The translations under genes were made by a program, and so were the position numbers. The notes below the pieces were generated by a model. It saw nothing but the letters and a program-made list of their open reading frames with translations. It made no database searches and was not told the DNA's origin. A stretch of DNA of 64,000 nucleotides, from positions 1 to 64,000 of the forward strand of contig CAZRGV010000003.1 in the NCBI GenBank assembly GCA_964599655.1, read 5' to 3'. Origin of the DNA: CAZRGV01 sp964599655. GTDB lineage: Bacteria > Planctomycetota > Planctomycetia > Isosphaerales > Isosphaeraceae. This document shows positions 50,521 to 60,582 of the stretch, in pieces; the first letter of the stretch is position 1, and every line of letters begins with the position of its first letter.

Positions 50521-50757
50521 TCAGGACGACGGAACCTGGGCCGGCGAGGCCGCCGAATTGGGTGCCCGGCTGGTTTGAGGATCCCGCTTGTCAACTCCCA
50601 GCGATTGACAGAGGGCCGCGATCAGAATGTGCTTGGTCACGTTCAGTCCGAGAATGCCCCAAAGGGCGCCCAGACGAAACAGCCAGAAATTGAAGGCGAC
50701 ACACGCCACCAGGCCAAGAAGTGTCGCCACGCTGATCTGCATGCTGGGTCGTTCCAT
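50521..50757 (-). CDS. Small membrane protein (78 aa)
   Basis: It starts MERPSMQISVATLLGLVACV. Two hydrophobic segments (ISVATLLGLVACVAFNFWLF and LGALWGILGLNVTKHILIAA) are followed by a polar tail. Resembles small planctomycete membrane proteins of unknown role with the same MQISVATLL start. The ATG at 50757 is preferred over one 17 codons upstream. Confidence 0.6.
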   Translation of the reverse strand: MERPSMQISVATLLGLVACVAFNFWLFRLGALWGILGLNVTKHILIAALCQSLGVDKRDPQTSRAPNSAASPAQVPSS

Positions 50758-51045
50758 ACCTAGCATTATGGTCGTCACGGGCACGAGGGAAAAGGGAGGC
50801 AATTCCATTCCTTTTCGACTTCGTGTAAGATTTCACGAAGCTCGCCCCCTCGCCGTGTCCCGGTACCCCCTGGCGAAGGGTCATCGGGCCGTTTAGGATG
50901 ATCGCTCCATCCGGGGGAGACGCGAGGCAGGTCCTTCACGGACGTCCCCCGATTTCAGGGATCGGTCGAGTCGCAGGTCGTATCGACGCCGCGAGTTGCT
51001 GCGGACCGTCCCGACGATTCGCCTCATGATGAGCAAAGTATAGCC

Positions 51046-53779
51046 ATGGCGACACCGACTCCGACCGCCCCGCGTCCCGACCTGACGATCACCCGTCCCG
51101 AATGGATGACCGTCATCGATCCGGTCCTCCAGAAGGAGCTCGAGCAGCACGTGCTCGTCACGAGCTGGAACCAACTCCTGGGGATGATCGACACGGTCTA
51201 TAACTGGGGACGGCGTTCCAGCCTCTGGCCGCTCGGTTTCGGGCTGGCGTGTTGCGCGATCGAAATGATCTGCACCGCCAGCAGCCGGTTCGACATCGCC
51301 CGCTTCGGGGCCGAGGTCTTCCGCGGCAGCCCCCGTCAGTCGGACCTGATGATCGTGGCGGGCCGGCTCTCNNNNNNNNNNNNNNNNNNNNNNNNNNNNN
51401 NNNNNNNNNNNNNNNNNNNNNNNNNNNNNNNNNNNNNNNNNNNNCACCGGCGGCGGACCCTTCAAGGAAGGGTACAACGTCGTCTCCGGAATCGATAAGT
51501 ACCTACCCGTTGATGTCTACATTCCCGGCTGCCCGCCCACCCCTCAGGCCCTCATCCACGGCCTGATGATGCTCCAAAAAAAGATCGACGGCGAAAAGCT
51601 CGAAATCACGGTTCCCGTTCTCGGCAACATCAAGAAAGGGAACACCCCCTGGTATCGGCCCGAGGTCGATCGTGACATTCCCGTGCCCGTCCTCGGCCCC
51701 GACCTGATTGACCTGAGAACCCTCGAGATCGTCGCCGCGAAAACCGCGCTCGGGCTGATCGACGAACGGGAAGCCACCCTGACCAAGCCCGAGAAGCTCC
51801 CGGCGCCTCAACCGGAATCCGAATCGGACACGGAATCCAACGAGGCCGCCCCCGCCGCCAAGGGGCCGAGCAAGCTGGACTTGATCCGCGGCAAGATCAA
51901 GGGGGCGGATGGCGAAAAAACGGCCGAGGAACCCAAAGCCGAAGCGGCGCCCAAGCCCGCCAAACCAGCCGGTAAGCCGGCCAAGAAGGTCAAACGGGCC
52001 GAAGCCAAGCCGAGCCTCCGTTGGCTCGGTGACGATGGCCTCAAGGCTCTGAACGACCGCCTCAACGCGACGTTCGGCGAGGGGACCTCGACCATCATCC
52101 AGGCCGGTCTCCTGATTCCCGCCGAGAGGCTGCTCGACGTTGCCCGTTACCTTCGCGACCGGAACGAGATCCCGTACGACTATCTCGCCACGGTCCAGAG
52201 CGTTCACTACCAGGATGGCATCGAGGTGAACTACCACCTCGACAGCACCTCAAAGCCCGGCACGATGATCGAACTTCGCGTCCGGACCGACGAGGCCGAA
52301 GGCAAGGGGGAGGTCCCCTCGCTCGTCTCCGTCTGGCCAGGGGCCGACTTCCAGGAACGCGAGGTCTACGACATGATGGGCGTCCGGTTCACCGGGCACC
52401 CCAACCTTACCCGCATTCTCATGTGGGAAGGTTTTGCCTACTATCCGCTTCGCAAGGACTACCTCGAGCCCTACTACGAAGGGCCGACAAAGGTGCTCGA
52501 CAGCCGAGTCGAGGACGGCCAGCATTTTCGAGCGGAAGAGTTCAACCCGTATGGCACCAACCTCAAGATCCCCAGGGATTTCAAGGACTGGAAATCGCTC
52601 GATCCCGAGGCCGACGTCAAGGGCAAGAATCTGATCCCGACCGGCGCGGGGGTTGAGGTTACCGCCATCGACTCCGACTCGTTCGTCCTCAGCATGGGTC
52701 CGCAGCACCCAAGCACCCACGGCGTCTTCCGCATGAACCTCCGGGTCGACGGCGAGACGATTACCGGGCTCAAGCCCGTCATGGGCTACATGCACCGGAA
52801 CCATGAGAAGATCGGTGAGCGTAACACGTTCCTCATGAACTTCCCGTTCACCGACCGGCTCGACTACCTCACCAGCATGGCCAACAACTTCGGCTATGCC
52901 CTGGCCGTCGAGCAACTCATGGGAGATGACGCCAAGGTCCCCGAGCGTGCCGAGTACATCCGGGTCATCATGGCCGAGCTGACCCGCATCGCCAGCCACA
53001 TGTGGTCGATCGGCTTCCTCCTGAACGACCTGGGTGCCTTTTTCACTCCGGCCCTTTACGCGATCGAGGAACGCGAGCTGATCCTCGACCTCTTCGAGTG
53101 GGCGGCCGGCAGCCGGATGATGTGCAATTACTACCGCTTCGGTGGGGTCGCCTTCGACCTTCCCAACGGCTGGATCGAACGCTGCCGCGGCATCGTCAAC
53201 GACCGGCTCGACCGCAAGATCGACGAACTTGACCGCTACATCTCCGGTAACGAGATCGTCCTCGAACGCTGCAAAGGGGTCGGCGTGCTCACCGCCGAGC
53301 AGGCCATCGCCCTCTCCACGTCGGGACCGGTCCTTCGAGGCTCGGGCGTCGCCTACGACATCCGACGCGCGGCTCCTTACAGCATCTACGACCGCTTCGA
53401 ATTCGACGTCATCACCGGAACCAAGGGCGATATCTACGATCGTTACTACGTCCGGCTTCAGGAGATGCGTCAGAGCGTCAAGATTCTCAAGCAGGCCGTT
53501 CGCGACATTCCCGACGGACCGATCTTGCCCGGCAAGAAGAGCTACCAGATCAAGGTTCCAGCCGGCGAGGCCTACTCCCGGAGCGAAGCCCCCAAGGGCG
53601 AGTTGGGCTTCTACGTCGTGTCCGATGGAACCAGTGGCAGCGCCTACCGCTATCACGTCCGGAGCCCGAGCTTCATCAACCTGACCGCCCTCGAGCCCAT
53701 GTGCCTGGGACACACGGTGGCCGACGTGGTGGGGATTCTTGGAAGTTTGGATATCGTTCTGGGTGAGGTGGACCGCTGA
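51046..53779 (+). CDS. nuoBCD: NADH-quinone oxidoreductase subunit B-C-D fusion (with gap)
   Basis: NuoB part: SLWPLGFGLACCAIEMICTA with the first two cluster-N2 Cys, ARFGAEVFRGSPRQSDLMIV; after the gap DVYIPGCPPTPQALIHGLMM carries the last Cys. The frame then continues without a stop through a Pro/Ala/Lys linker (about 80 residues) into NuoC (DYLATVQSVHYQDGIEVNYH; EREVYDMMGVRFTGHPNLTR) and NuoD (MGPQHPSTHGVFRMNL; MRQSVKILKQA; CLGHTVADVVGILGSLDIVL). It makes the quinone-reducing hydrophilic arm. The N-run 51372-51444 (73) breaks the frame; comparison with the family suggests about 81 bases are missing. Confidence 0.9.
51372..51444. other. Assembly gap inside the NuoB part (73 N)
   Basis: The missing stretch should encode about 27 residues including the third cluster-N2 cysteine (the GAC motif). 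Seventy-three bases do not keep frame between the two sides. Confidence 0.95.
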
Positions 53780-53903
53780 TGATCCGTCAATGATCGCGGA
53801 TTCCTGGCGATTGGGCGTTGTCCCGGAACCGCCCCTCCGGCGTTGAGCCCCCTCGAATCGACCGGACCAGGAATCCCCGAGCAAGGACCAAGGGACCAAG
53901 GAT

Positions 53904-54617
53904 ATGAGTTTCGGCAAAGGTCTGTTCATCGGCCACTGGGTCACGCTCAGACGCTTCCTTCGAACGTTCCTCGTCGGCGCGGGAAAGACGCTTCAGCGCC
54001 GAGGCGGAGGGCACCAACCGTTCGACCTCTTCCAACCCCCCAAGCGGGGCGAGGAGCCGACCGTCAAGCAGGATTTCCAGACCGAGGGCCTCTTTACGGT
54101 CGAGTATCCCGACGAGCGGCTGCCGGTTTACGAGCGGTTCCGCGTCCTTCCGATGCTGGTGTACGACGACGCCGACGGCAACGTCCGTTGTACCTCCTGC
54201 AATATCTGCGCGAAGGTCTGCCCACCCCAGTGTATCTGGATGACCCACGCGCAGGGGCCCGACGGCAAGCCGGTTCCCTTGCCCGAAGACTTCTTCATCG
54301 ATATGGACGTCTGCATGAACTGCGGCTTCTGCGCCGAGTATTGCCCGTTCGACGCCATCAAGATGGACCAGAACTTCGAGCTCTCGAACTACGAACGGCA
54401 CCAGACGCACATTTACAGTCTTCAAGACCTGCTCGTCTCTAGCGACTTCTACGCGCGCACCCATCCCGACGCCTGGAACAGCGAGGAAGAGGTGGCGGAG
54501 CGCGCGAAGGTGCAGAAGAAGAAGGACCAGCGGCTTCAGAAGGCCCTTGCGGCAACCAGCCGGCCCGCCGCTGCGGCCAAACCTGCCGCCAAGCCGGTCG
54601 CGGTCGAGAAATCCTGA
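53904..54617 (+). CDS. nuoI: NADH-quinone oxidoreductase subunit I
   Basis: A 237-residue ferredoxin-like subunit with two 4Fe-4S motifs: CTSCNICAKVCP (about 98-109) and CMNCGFCAEYCPF (about 138-150), carrying electrons between the NADH module and cluster N2. The N-terminus has the membrane-associating GLFIGHWVTLRRFLRTF helix. An Ala/Lys-rich C-terminal tail extends beyond usual length. It follows the NuoBCD gene by 124 bp. Confidence 0.93.
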   Translation: MSFGKGLFIGHWVTLRRFLRTFLVGAGKTLQRRGGGHQPFDLFQPPKRGEEPTVKQDFQTEGLFTVEYPDERLPVYERFRVLPMLVYDDADGNVRCTSCNICAKVCPPQCIWMTHAQGPDGKPVPLPEDFFIDMDVCMNCGFCAEYCPFDAIKMDQNFELSNYERHQTHIYSLQDLLVSSDFYARTHPDAWNSEEEVAERAKVQKKKDQRLQKALAATSRPAAAAKPAAKPVAVEKS

Positions 54618-54627
54618 TCGTATCGAC

Positions 54628-54727
54628 ACACAAGAAATCCATCAGGTTCTTGTGTCATGAATGCTGACGTCCTTGAGTGATTCCGCCTGGAAAAAAACCC
54701 GCGACGGACGATTGACTTTTGCGGGTT
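54628..54727. terminator. Two weak hairpins downstream of nuoI
   Basis: ACACAAGAA/TTCTTGTGT (54628-54655) lacks a T tract. AACCCGC...GCGGGTT (54696-54727) has an A-run on its left, so it would terminate better on the minus strand than on the plus. They may only partly separate nuoI from the downstream genes. Confidence 0.3.
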
Positions 54728-54814
54728 CTTGATGTCGATTGTCCCCTCATGATTGGTCTTTTCCGGCCGCCCCTTGCGGGGGCACGAAGGGGCCGATATG
54801 CTGGCCGCTCCCGA

Positions 54815-55117
54815 ATGAGAGACCCCATGATCCCCAGTCCACCCAAGCCGATGTTCGAGCCCGGAACCAAGGTCCGGGTGATCCAGCAAGTCCGCGTGGG
54901 CCATCGCCGATGGACGACCCAGGTCGTCGGCACGGTCGAGGCCGAAACGATCCGGCCGGTCGGTGGAATGGAGATGGGCGGCAAGGCCTTGTACTGCCAC
55001 CAGCCGACGATTCGGCTCCGGCACGACGACGGCGAGATTACCGTTGTCGCCCTCGATGCCAATACGAAGGTGGAGCCCATCGAACGTCCCAGCCCCTCGA
55101 CGAGCCCAACGCCATGA
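54815..55117 (+). CDS. Small conserved beta protein in the nuo cluster (100 aa)
   Basis: It starts MRDPMIPSPPKPMFEPGTKV and has an SH3/KOW-like strand pattern (KVRVIQQVRVGHRRWTTQVV, GTVEAE, TIRLRHDDGEITVVALDANT). No cysteine motifs. Its stop overlaps the nuoA start (ATGA), so it is co-translated. Not a known complex I subunit; perhaps an assembly or regulatory factor by position. Confidence 0.6.
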   Translation: MRDPMIPSPPKPMFEPGTKVRVIQQVRVGHRRWTTQVVGTVEAETIRPVGGMEMGGKALYCHQPTIRLRHDDGEITVVALDANTKVEPIERPSPSTSPTP

Positions 55118-55473
55118 TCCTGACCCGCTACATCTTCATCGGGATTCTGTTGCTCTTCGCGGTAGGATTCGGCCTGGCGCCCCTGGTCGTCGCGGCCCTC
55201 GTCGCGCCTCGAAAGCGATCGCGATCGAAGGCCGAAACTTACGAATGCGGCGTGATCACGCTCGGCGAAACCTGGGTGCGATTTCGCATTCAATATTACA
55301 TCTACGCTCTCATGTTCGTCGTCTTCGACATCGAAACAGTCTTCCTCTACCCCTGGGCGGTCAGCTACGCCGGTCTGGGCTGGTTCGCCCTGATCGAGAT
55401 GGTCATCTTTCTGGTGATGCTGGCCATCGGCCTGGCGTACGCCTGGGCCAGGGGTGTCCTGAGGTGGGTTTGA
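55114..55473 (+). CDS. nuoA: NADH-quinone oxidoreductase subunit A
   Basis: A 119-residue membrane subunit with three transmembrane helices and the signature ETYECGVITLGETWVRFRIQ followed by YYIYALMFVVFDIETVFLYP, whose conserved Glu/Cys loop lies near the quinone site. Starts with the ATG overlapping the preceding stop. Confidence 0.95.
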   Translation: MILTRYIFIGILLLFAVGFGLAPLVVAALVAPRKRSRSKAETYECGVITLGETWVRFRIQYYIYALMFVVFDIETVFLYPWAVSYAGLGWFALIEMVIFLVMLAIGLAYAWARGVLRWV

Positions 55474-55540
55474 CTCGAATCAACCACGCCCGACGACTCT
55501 CGGATGCGAGAGGCGTCGGCTTGCGGCCCGGGGAATCGGC

Positions 55541-56848
55541 ATGATCGACATCGCGACGCTGGGCGCCTTCCCTTGGATCTGGGCTCAAGCGACTCCCGAG
55601 AGCCCGCCCTGGCTCTATTGGGTCTTGTGGCTGCTTTTGGGCTTCGCCGGGGCCTTCCCCGGCATCGTGGCCTACATGGTCTGGGCCGAACGGAAAATTG
55701 CCGCCCGATTTCAGGACCGGATCGGCCCAAACCGGGTTGGCCCCCTGGGCTTGCTGCAACCGATCGCCGACGCGATCAAGCTCATTACCAAGGAAGACCT
55801 CGTGCCGAAGGCGGCCGACAAGGTCGTCCACCTCATCGCGCCGGTCATGCTGCTGATCTCGGCCATGCTGGTCCTGGCCGTTGTGCCGGTCGGCTTCGGC
55901 TGGCGGACCGAGGACAACCACCTGACCGGTCTGGTCCCGGTCGACCTGCCGTCGGGCCTCCTTTACCTGATCGCCGTTTCGAGCGTCTCGTCACTTGGCG
56001 TCTTCCTGGCGGGCTGGTCGAGCCGCAACAAGTACTCGCTGCTCGGGGCCATGCGGGCCGTCGCACAGCTCGTCTCCTACGAGGTGCCGCAGGTCCTCGC
56101 CACGGTGCCCGTCATTCTCTGGGCGGGCAGCTTGAGCGTCGTCTCGATTATGAACCAGCAGGTCGAGGAAGGTTGGTTCCTCTTCTCCCCGCCCGGCCTG
56201 CTCTCGTTCGCCATCCTGCTCATCGCCAGCATCGCTGAAGTCAACCGAACCCCCTTCGACCTGCCTGAGGCCGAGTCGGAAATCATCGCCGGGTTCCATA
56301 CCGAGTACTCCAGCATGCGGTTCGGGCTTTTCTTCCTGGCCGAGTATATGAACGTCTTCGCGGTGAGCTGCCTGGGCTCGGTGCTTTTCCTTGGTGGTGG
56401 GGCCTTGCCGTTCACGAGTTTCCCCAAGTCGATCCTCACCGGCACCACGGCGTCGTTCCTGCTCGTCAACGGTCTGACCGTGGGAGTCTTCTTCGGCAAG
56501 GTGCTCCTCCTGATCTTCGTGATGTTCTGGATCCGGGCCACCTTGCCTCGAATGCGGGTGGACCGCCTGATGAACTTCGCTTGGAAGTACTTGGTTCCCC
56601 TGGCGATCATCAACCTGCCGATCGCGGCCATCTGGTATGAGATCGTCCTGCGATCCCCCGTGCACTCAACCTGGTCGTTCCTCTTCCTCACCATCGACTT
56701 GACCTGGCTCTTCGGCGTCGTGGTCACGCTGCCCCTGGTCCTGCTGACCCTCTGGCTCGTCGCCGCGATCAACCGGGCCGCCGCACCGACCCCCGCGCCG
56801 GGGGCGGTCCCGGAGTCCGTCCGTCGGCCGGCGCTGGTGGCTCGTTGA
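55541..56848 (+). CDS. nuoH: NADH-quinone oxidoreductase subunit H
   Basis: A 435-residue membrane subunit with about eight helices. Signatures: VWAERKIAARFQDRIGPNRV, the quinone-channel loop EVNRTPFDLPEAESEIIAGF and HTEYSSMRFGLFFLAEYMN, then RATLPRMRVDRLMNFAWKYL. It links quinone reduction to proton pumping. Extra Pro/Ala-rich residues extend the C-terminus. Confidence 0.96.
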   Translation: MIDIATLGAFPWIWAQATPESPPWLYWVLWLLLGFAGAFPGIVAYMVWAERKIAARFQDRIGPNRVGPLGLLQPIADAIKLITKEDLVPKAADKVVHLIAPVMLLISAMLVLAVVPVGFGWRTEDNHLTGLVPVDLPSGLLYLIAVSSVSSLGVFLAGWSSRNKYSLLGAMRAVAQLVSYEVPQVLATVPVILWAGSLSVVSIMNQQVEEGWFLFSPPGLLSFAILLIASIAEVNRTPFDLPEAESEIIAGFHTEYSSMRFGLFFLAEYMNVFAVSCLGSVLFLGGGALPFTSFPKSILTGTTASFLLVNGLTVGVFFGKVLLLIFVMFWIRATLPRMRVDRLMNFAWKYLVPLAIINLPIAAIWYEIVLRSPVHSTWSFLFLTIDLTWLFGVVVTLPLVLLTLWLVAAINRAAAPTPAPGAVPESVRRPALVAR

Positions 56849-56910
56849 ACCGAGGCAATCGGGCGGGCGGCCTCTTGATGGCCCGCCCTTAGGTCGGAGA
56901 CGTTTCCGCG

Positions 56911-57615
56911 ATGCGCACTCTGTTCCTGATTGTCTCCTCGCTCGGCCTGATCATGGCGCTGGGGACCGTCCTGGCTCGCAACCTCGTTCATGCCGCGCTC
57001 TTCCTGGTCGGCTTCTTTTTCCTGGTGGCCTGCCAGTTCATCCTGCTGGAAGCCGAGTTCATGGCAGCCATGCAGGTCCTCGTCTACATCGGGGCGGTTG
57101 CGATTCTTCTGATGTTCGGGATCATGCTGACCCGCAACATCCAGGGGGATGAAACCACCGGCGGCCACTGGGCTCGCAAGCTGCCCGCCGTAATTGTCGC
57201 GCTGGGGTTGCTGATCGTTCTCATGATCGGAATCCTCGATGAGAAGAGCAGCGGCGGTCAGAAAGCCTGGAAGGAAATGACCACGCGTCCAGCCCTGACC
57301 GACGCGAGCGGGAAACCGACCGACCGCGCCCCGGCCATCAACAACATGGGCCGCGTCGTCGGCGATGAGATGATGACCCGCTTCATCATCGCCTTCGAAG
57401 TTGCCGGCCTGTTGCTGACCGCAGCCCTTGTCGGCGCAATCGCACTGGCTCAGGCCGATCCCGCCGAGGAATTGCTCCAGCCCGGCGCCGCCCGAACCGC
57501 TCGGGTCGGCGGCGATGGCCAGGGGGAAGGCCCGGCCTCGGCAACCTCCGTCGGCGGCTCGACCGAATCGTCCAGGACCGAAGCCCCCTTGACCACCGCG
57601 AGCGCAACGCGATGA
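56911..57615 (+). CDS. nuoJ: NADH-quinone oxidoreductase subunit J
   Basis: A 234-residue subunit with five predicted membrane helices, conserved start LARNLVHAALFLVGFFFLVA and LLEAEFMAAMQVLVYIGAVA with ILLMFGIMLTRN. The loop before the last helix is long, and the C-terminal 40 residues are Ala/Gly/Ser-rich and probably cytoplasmic. Its stop overlaps nuoK. Confidence 0.93.
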   Translation: MRTLFLIVSSLGLIMALGTVLARNLVHAALFLVGFFFLVACQFILLEAEFMAAMQVLVYIGAVAILLMFGIMLTRNIQGDETTGGHWARKLPAVIVALGLLIVLMIGILDEKSSGGQKAWKEMTTRPALTDASGKPTDRAPAINNMGRVVGDEMMTRFIIAFEVAGLLLTAALVGAIALAQADPAEELLQPGAARTARVGGDGQGEGPASATSVGGSTESSRTEAPLTTASATR

Positions 57616-57941
57616 CGAACGACATCCCCCTGACCTGGTTCCTGTTCTTCGCCTCGGCCGCGTTCTCGATCGGTCTGCTGGGCGTCCTGGTACGTCGAAA
57701 CGCCATCGCCGTGCTCATGGCCATCGAGATCATGCTCAACGCGGCCAACATCAACCTGATCGCCTTCTGGCGCTACGGCACGCCCCCTGCGGGCGAAGGC
57801 CCCTTGACCGGTGTCATGATGGCCCTGTTCGTCATCACGATCGCCGCGGCCGAGGTCGCCGTGGGCATCGGCTTGATCTTGCTCTGTTACCGACGTTGGA
57901 AGTCCGCCGACGTCGATCGCTACGACAGTCTGTCCAACTGA
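57612..57941 (+). CDS. nuoK: NADH-quinone oxidoreductase subunit K
   Basis: A 109-residue, three-helix antiporter-like subunit with LMAIEIMLNAANINLIAFWR (conserved Glu in the proton path) and ITIAAAEVAVGIGLILLCYR. Its ATG overlaps the nuoJ stop (ATGA). Confidence 0.95.
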   Translation: MTNDIPLTWFLFFASAAFSIGLLGVLVRRNAIAVLMAIEIMLNAANINLIAFWRYGTPPAGEGPLTGVMMALFVITIAAAEVAVGIGLILLCYRRWKSADVDRYDSLSN

Positions 57942-58037
57942 CCAGGGGAACCCACTCGCACAACCACGATCGTCCCCGAACGGCAGACGCTCGGTGGACC
58001 GCGAGTCAAAACCCATTTTCCTTCAGGGTCCGTTCCG

Positions 58038-59810
58038 ATGCCGCCAGAGACCGCCATCACACCGATGCTCCCCGACGCCCGAGAGCTTCTGTTCCTGGCG
58101 CCGGAACTCCTCCTGACGGTCTGGGGCCTGATCGTCCTGATCGTTGATTTCGGCTTCCTCCGGCGCACGCCCAGCCGCGAACGTTGTCTCCGGCTCGGCC
58201 GCTTAACCCTGGCCGGAACGATCCTCACACTGTTCGCGGCGCTCTTTTCGTTGCGGCCGGGGGCTCTCGGCGTCAACATCGCCGAGACCGATTTGTCGCT
58301 CTTCTTCGGAACCCTCTCGGGCGACGCATCGACCGTCTGGATGAACATCGTCATCGTGGGCTTGCTCGCCCTGGTCGTCGCCCTTTCGATGACCTGGAAC
58401 TTCACCGAGCACTGGGGTGAGTATTACGCCCTGTTACTCTGGGCGGGCGTCGGCATGATGCTCCTCATCGCGGCCGAGGAACTGCTGACCCTCTTCCTGA
58501 CCCTCGAAACCATGACGATCTGCCTCTACCTGCTGACCTCCCTCGAAAAGTCGAGACGGCGGTCGGCAGAGGGGGGATTGAAATACTTCGTCTACGGCTC
58601 GGTTTCCTCTGCGCTTTTCCTCTTCGGTCTGAGCCTGATCTACGGCCTGACCGGAACCACCCGAATCTCCGCGATTCACGCCAGTTTGCTCCGCAATCCG
58701 ACCTCAATTGGCCTGGAAGGCAACATCGCCGGCGCAACCGCCGTCCTTTTGATTCTCGTCGGCTTCGGCTTCAAGGTGGCCGCCGTGCCGTTCCACCAGT
58801 GGGCCCCCGACGCCTACGAAGGCGCCCCGGCACCGGTCTCCGCCTGGATCGCCTCCGGCTCGAAGGTCGCCAGCTTCATCGCCATGATGAAGGTCCTGAT
58901 CTTCGGACTCGGCCCCTGGGCCACCAACCCCGATCGCATCACCACGCCGGGTTGGGTCGGCCTGCTCGCCTTGATCGCGGCCGTCTCGATGACCTACGGC
59001 AACTTCGCCGCGTTGGCCCAGCGCAACTTCAAGCGAATGCTGGCCTACTCGTCGGTCGCCCACGCCGGCTATCTTCTCGTGGGCGTGCTCGCGGTGGCCG
59101 TTTCCACCAGTGGAAACGAAGCGGCCGGAGCCGTTCTCTATTACCTCGTGACCTACGGCTTCGCCACCATCGGCGCCTTCGCCGTGGCGGCCTGGCTGGT
59201 TCACGACCAGGGAAGCGACGAGATCGACGACCTGAACGGCCTTGGTTTCCGATCCCCGTTGCTGGCCGTTTGCATCGTACTGCTCATGCTCTCCTTAATC
59301 GGCATGCCGCCCCTGGCCGGTTTCTTCGGCAAGCTCTACATGTTCATGGAGGCGATGAACACCGGCGAGGAGGGCAAGATCTCGCTCACCTGGCTGGTCG
59401 CCCTCGGCCTGTTCAACAGCGTCGTCTCGGCGTTCTACTACGTTCGCGTGCTCAAGGCCATGTTCCTCCGCGCTCCGAAGTCGCCGGCCGCCCTCAAGGT
59501 TCCCTCGGGCGTGGCTTGGTCGATTCTGGCCGCCACCGTCGTCGCCGTTGGGTTCGGACTGTTCCCAACCCCATTGATCGACACGATGAAAGGCGCGTCC
59601 ATTCCCATGCTCTCGGCGGGCACGAGCAGCCGGTTCCGCACTGCGGCCGAGCCTGGCGCCGAGGCCAGGGTGATCGACTTCGAGAAGCGGCAGAAACAGC
59701 TGATCGAAGACCTGAAACGTCGAGGCATCCCCTCCCAGGGCGGCCCGCAACAAGACCAGGACCTGCCAAGAACGCCTCCGCTCGCTCCGCGCGGGGGGCC
59801 GCACCGTTAA
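58038..59810 (+). CDS. nuoN: NADH-quinone oxidoreductase subunit N
   Basis: A 590-residue Mrp-antiporter-like subunit with about fourteen helices. Signatures: ETMTICLYLLTSLEKSRRRS, GFGFKVAAVPFHQWAPDAYE, NFKRMLAYSSVAHAGYLLVG with key Lys and His for proton transfer. The C-terminal 65 residues beyond the last helix are charged and unusual. nuoL and nuoM, normally between K and N, are absent. Confidence 0.94.
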   Translation: MPPETAITPMLPDARELLFLAPELLLTVWGLIVLIVDFGFLRRTPSRERCLRLGRLTLAGTILTLFAALFSLRPGALGVNIAETDLSLFFGTLSGDASTVWMNIVIVGLLALVVALSMTWNFTEHWGEYYALLLWAGVGMMLLIAAEELLTLFLTLETMTICLYLLTSLEKSRRRSAEGGLKYFVYGSVSSALFLFGLSLIYGLTGTTRISAIHASLLRNPTSIGLEGNIAGATAVLLILVGFGFKVAAVPFHQWAPDAYEGAPAPVSAWIASGSKVASFIAMMKVLIFGLGPWATNPDRITTPGWVGLLALIAAVSMTYGNFAALAQRNFKRMLAYSSVAHAGYLLVGVLAVAVSTSGNEAAGAVLYYLVTYGFATIGAFAVAAWLVHDQGSDEIDDLNGLGFRSPLLAVCIVLLMLSLIGMPPLAGFFGKLYMFMEAMNTGEEGKISLTWLVALGLFNSVVSAFYYVRVLKAMFLRAPKSPAALKVPSGVAWSILAATVVAVGFGLFPTPLIDTMKGASIPMLSAGTSSRFRTAAEPGAEARVIDFEKRQKQLIEDLKRRGIPSQGGPQQDQDLPRTPPLAPRGGPHR

Positions 59811-59899
59811 CTCTCTCTCGAGAATCGGGGCCAGCGGCCGCGTCGTTGCGAGTCGGGCCCCGGCGTCGATCCCAACAGACGCGGAGACGACCGACCCTC

Positions 59900-60310
59900 A
59901 TGGCGATCATCAATACCTTCCCCAAGTGCCTGGAAAGCCCCTACCTCTTCGAGGACAAAGAGGCCCCGAACCGCGTCGGCAGCCTCTTGGCCATCGCCGG
60001 CGACCGCCTCGAAGCGGCGGCCAACATCAACGACACATGCCAGGGCGATCCCGCCGACATCAGCTTCCTGAGCTACGAGGCCATGTTCTCCTGCCTCCGC
60101 GCCCTCGTTTACAGCAAAGGCTATCGCGAAGCCGGCCTCCGCTGCCTGATGCTCGCCTGCGAGGAACTTTTCGTCAAAACCGGCCAGCTTGACCCCTCGC
60201 ACATCCATGCGTTCGAGCGAGCACAAGGGCTCAAGACGCCCCCAAAGGAGAACCTCGCCGCAGCCTCGGCCTTCGTGAAGCGCACGCTTGAGATCCTGGG
60301 CCAGAGCTAA
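59900..60310 (+). CDS. HEPN-like helical protein (136 aa)
   Basis: A four-helix protein with SYEAMFSCLRALVYSKGYRE followed by AGLRCLMLACEELFVKTGQL and HIHAFERAQGLK, the layout of HEPN-type proteins. The RNase motif R-x4-6-H is not complete, and no nucleotidyltransferase partner gene is adjacent, so a toxin role is not supported. Follows nuoN by 89 bp on the same strand. Confidence 0.55.
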   Translation: MAIINTFPKCLESPYLFEDKEAPNRVGSLLAIAGDRLEAAANINDTCQGDPADISFLSYEAMFSCLRALVYSKGYREAGLRCLMLACEELFVKTGQLDPSHIHAFERAQGLKTPPKENLAAASAFVKRTLEILGQS

Positions 60311-60582
60311 ACGACGAGCCAGAACGGTCTGTTGCGAAACGGCTTGCGACGCGAACCTTGAAGGCGGCCTCCGCCTGGCTCCTCATTCGTGTCGGGATCC
60401 AAAGCGCCGTTCCGACTGGATCACCGGCGGTGCGAGAGCCGATTCCGCCATCCTGGGCGACCTTGACCGTTCCCTCCCGATTGGCGATAAAACGGTCCTC
60501 GCCTCGCTGGCCGCGGGAAAAAAATGCGCAACGCGATGACCCGCGCCTTGACGATCGCTCCACCAAGGATGGGGAGTCCGCA

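Noticed and set aside
51566..53779. Separate NuoCD gene starting at ATG 51566
   Set aside because: That ATG encodes a Met inside the conserved NuoB C-terminus (HGLMMLQKK), and the frame is open back to the gap, so a fusion is preferred.
52250..53944. Minus-strand open frame opposite nuoD
   Set aside because: Lies fully antisense to the conserved NuoC/NuoD sequence.
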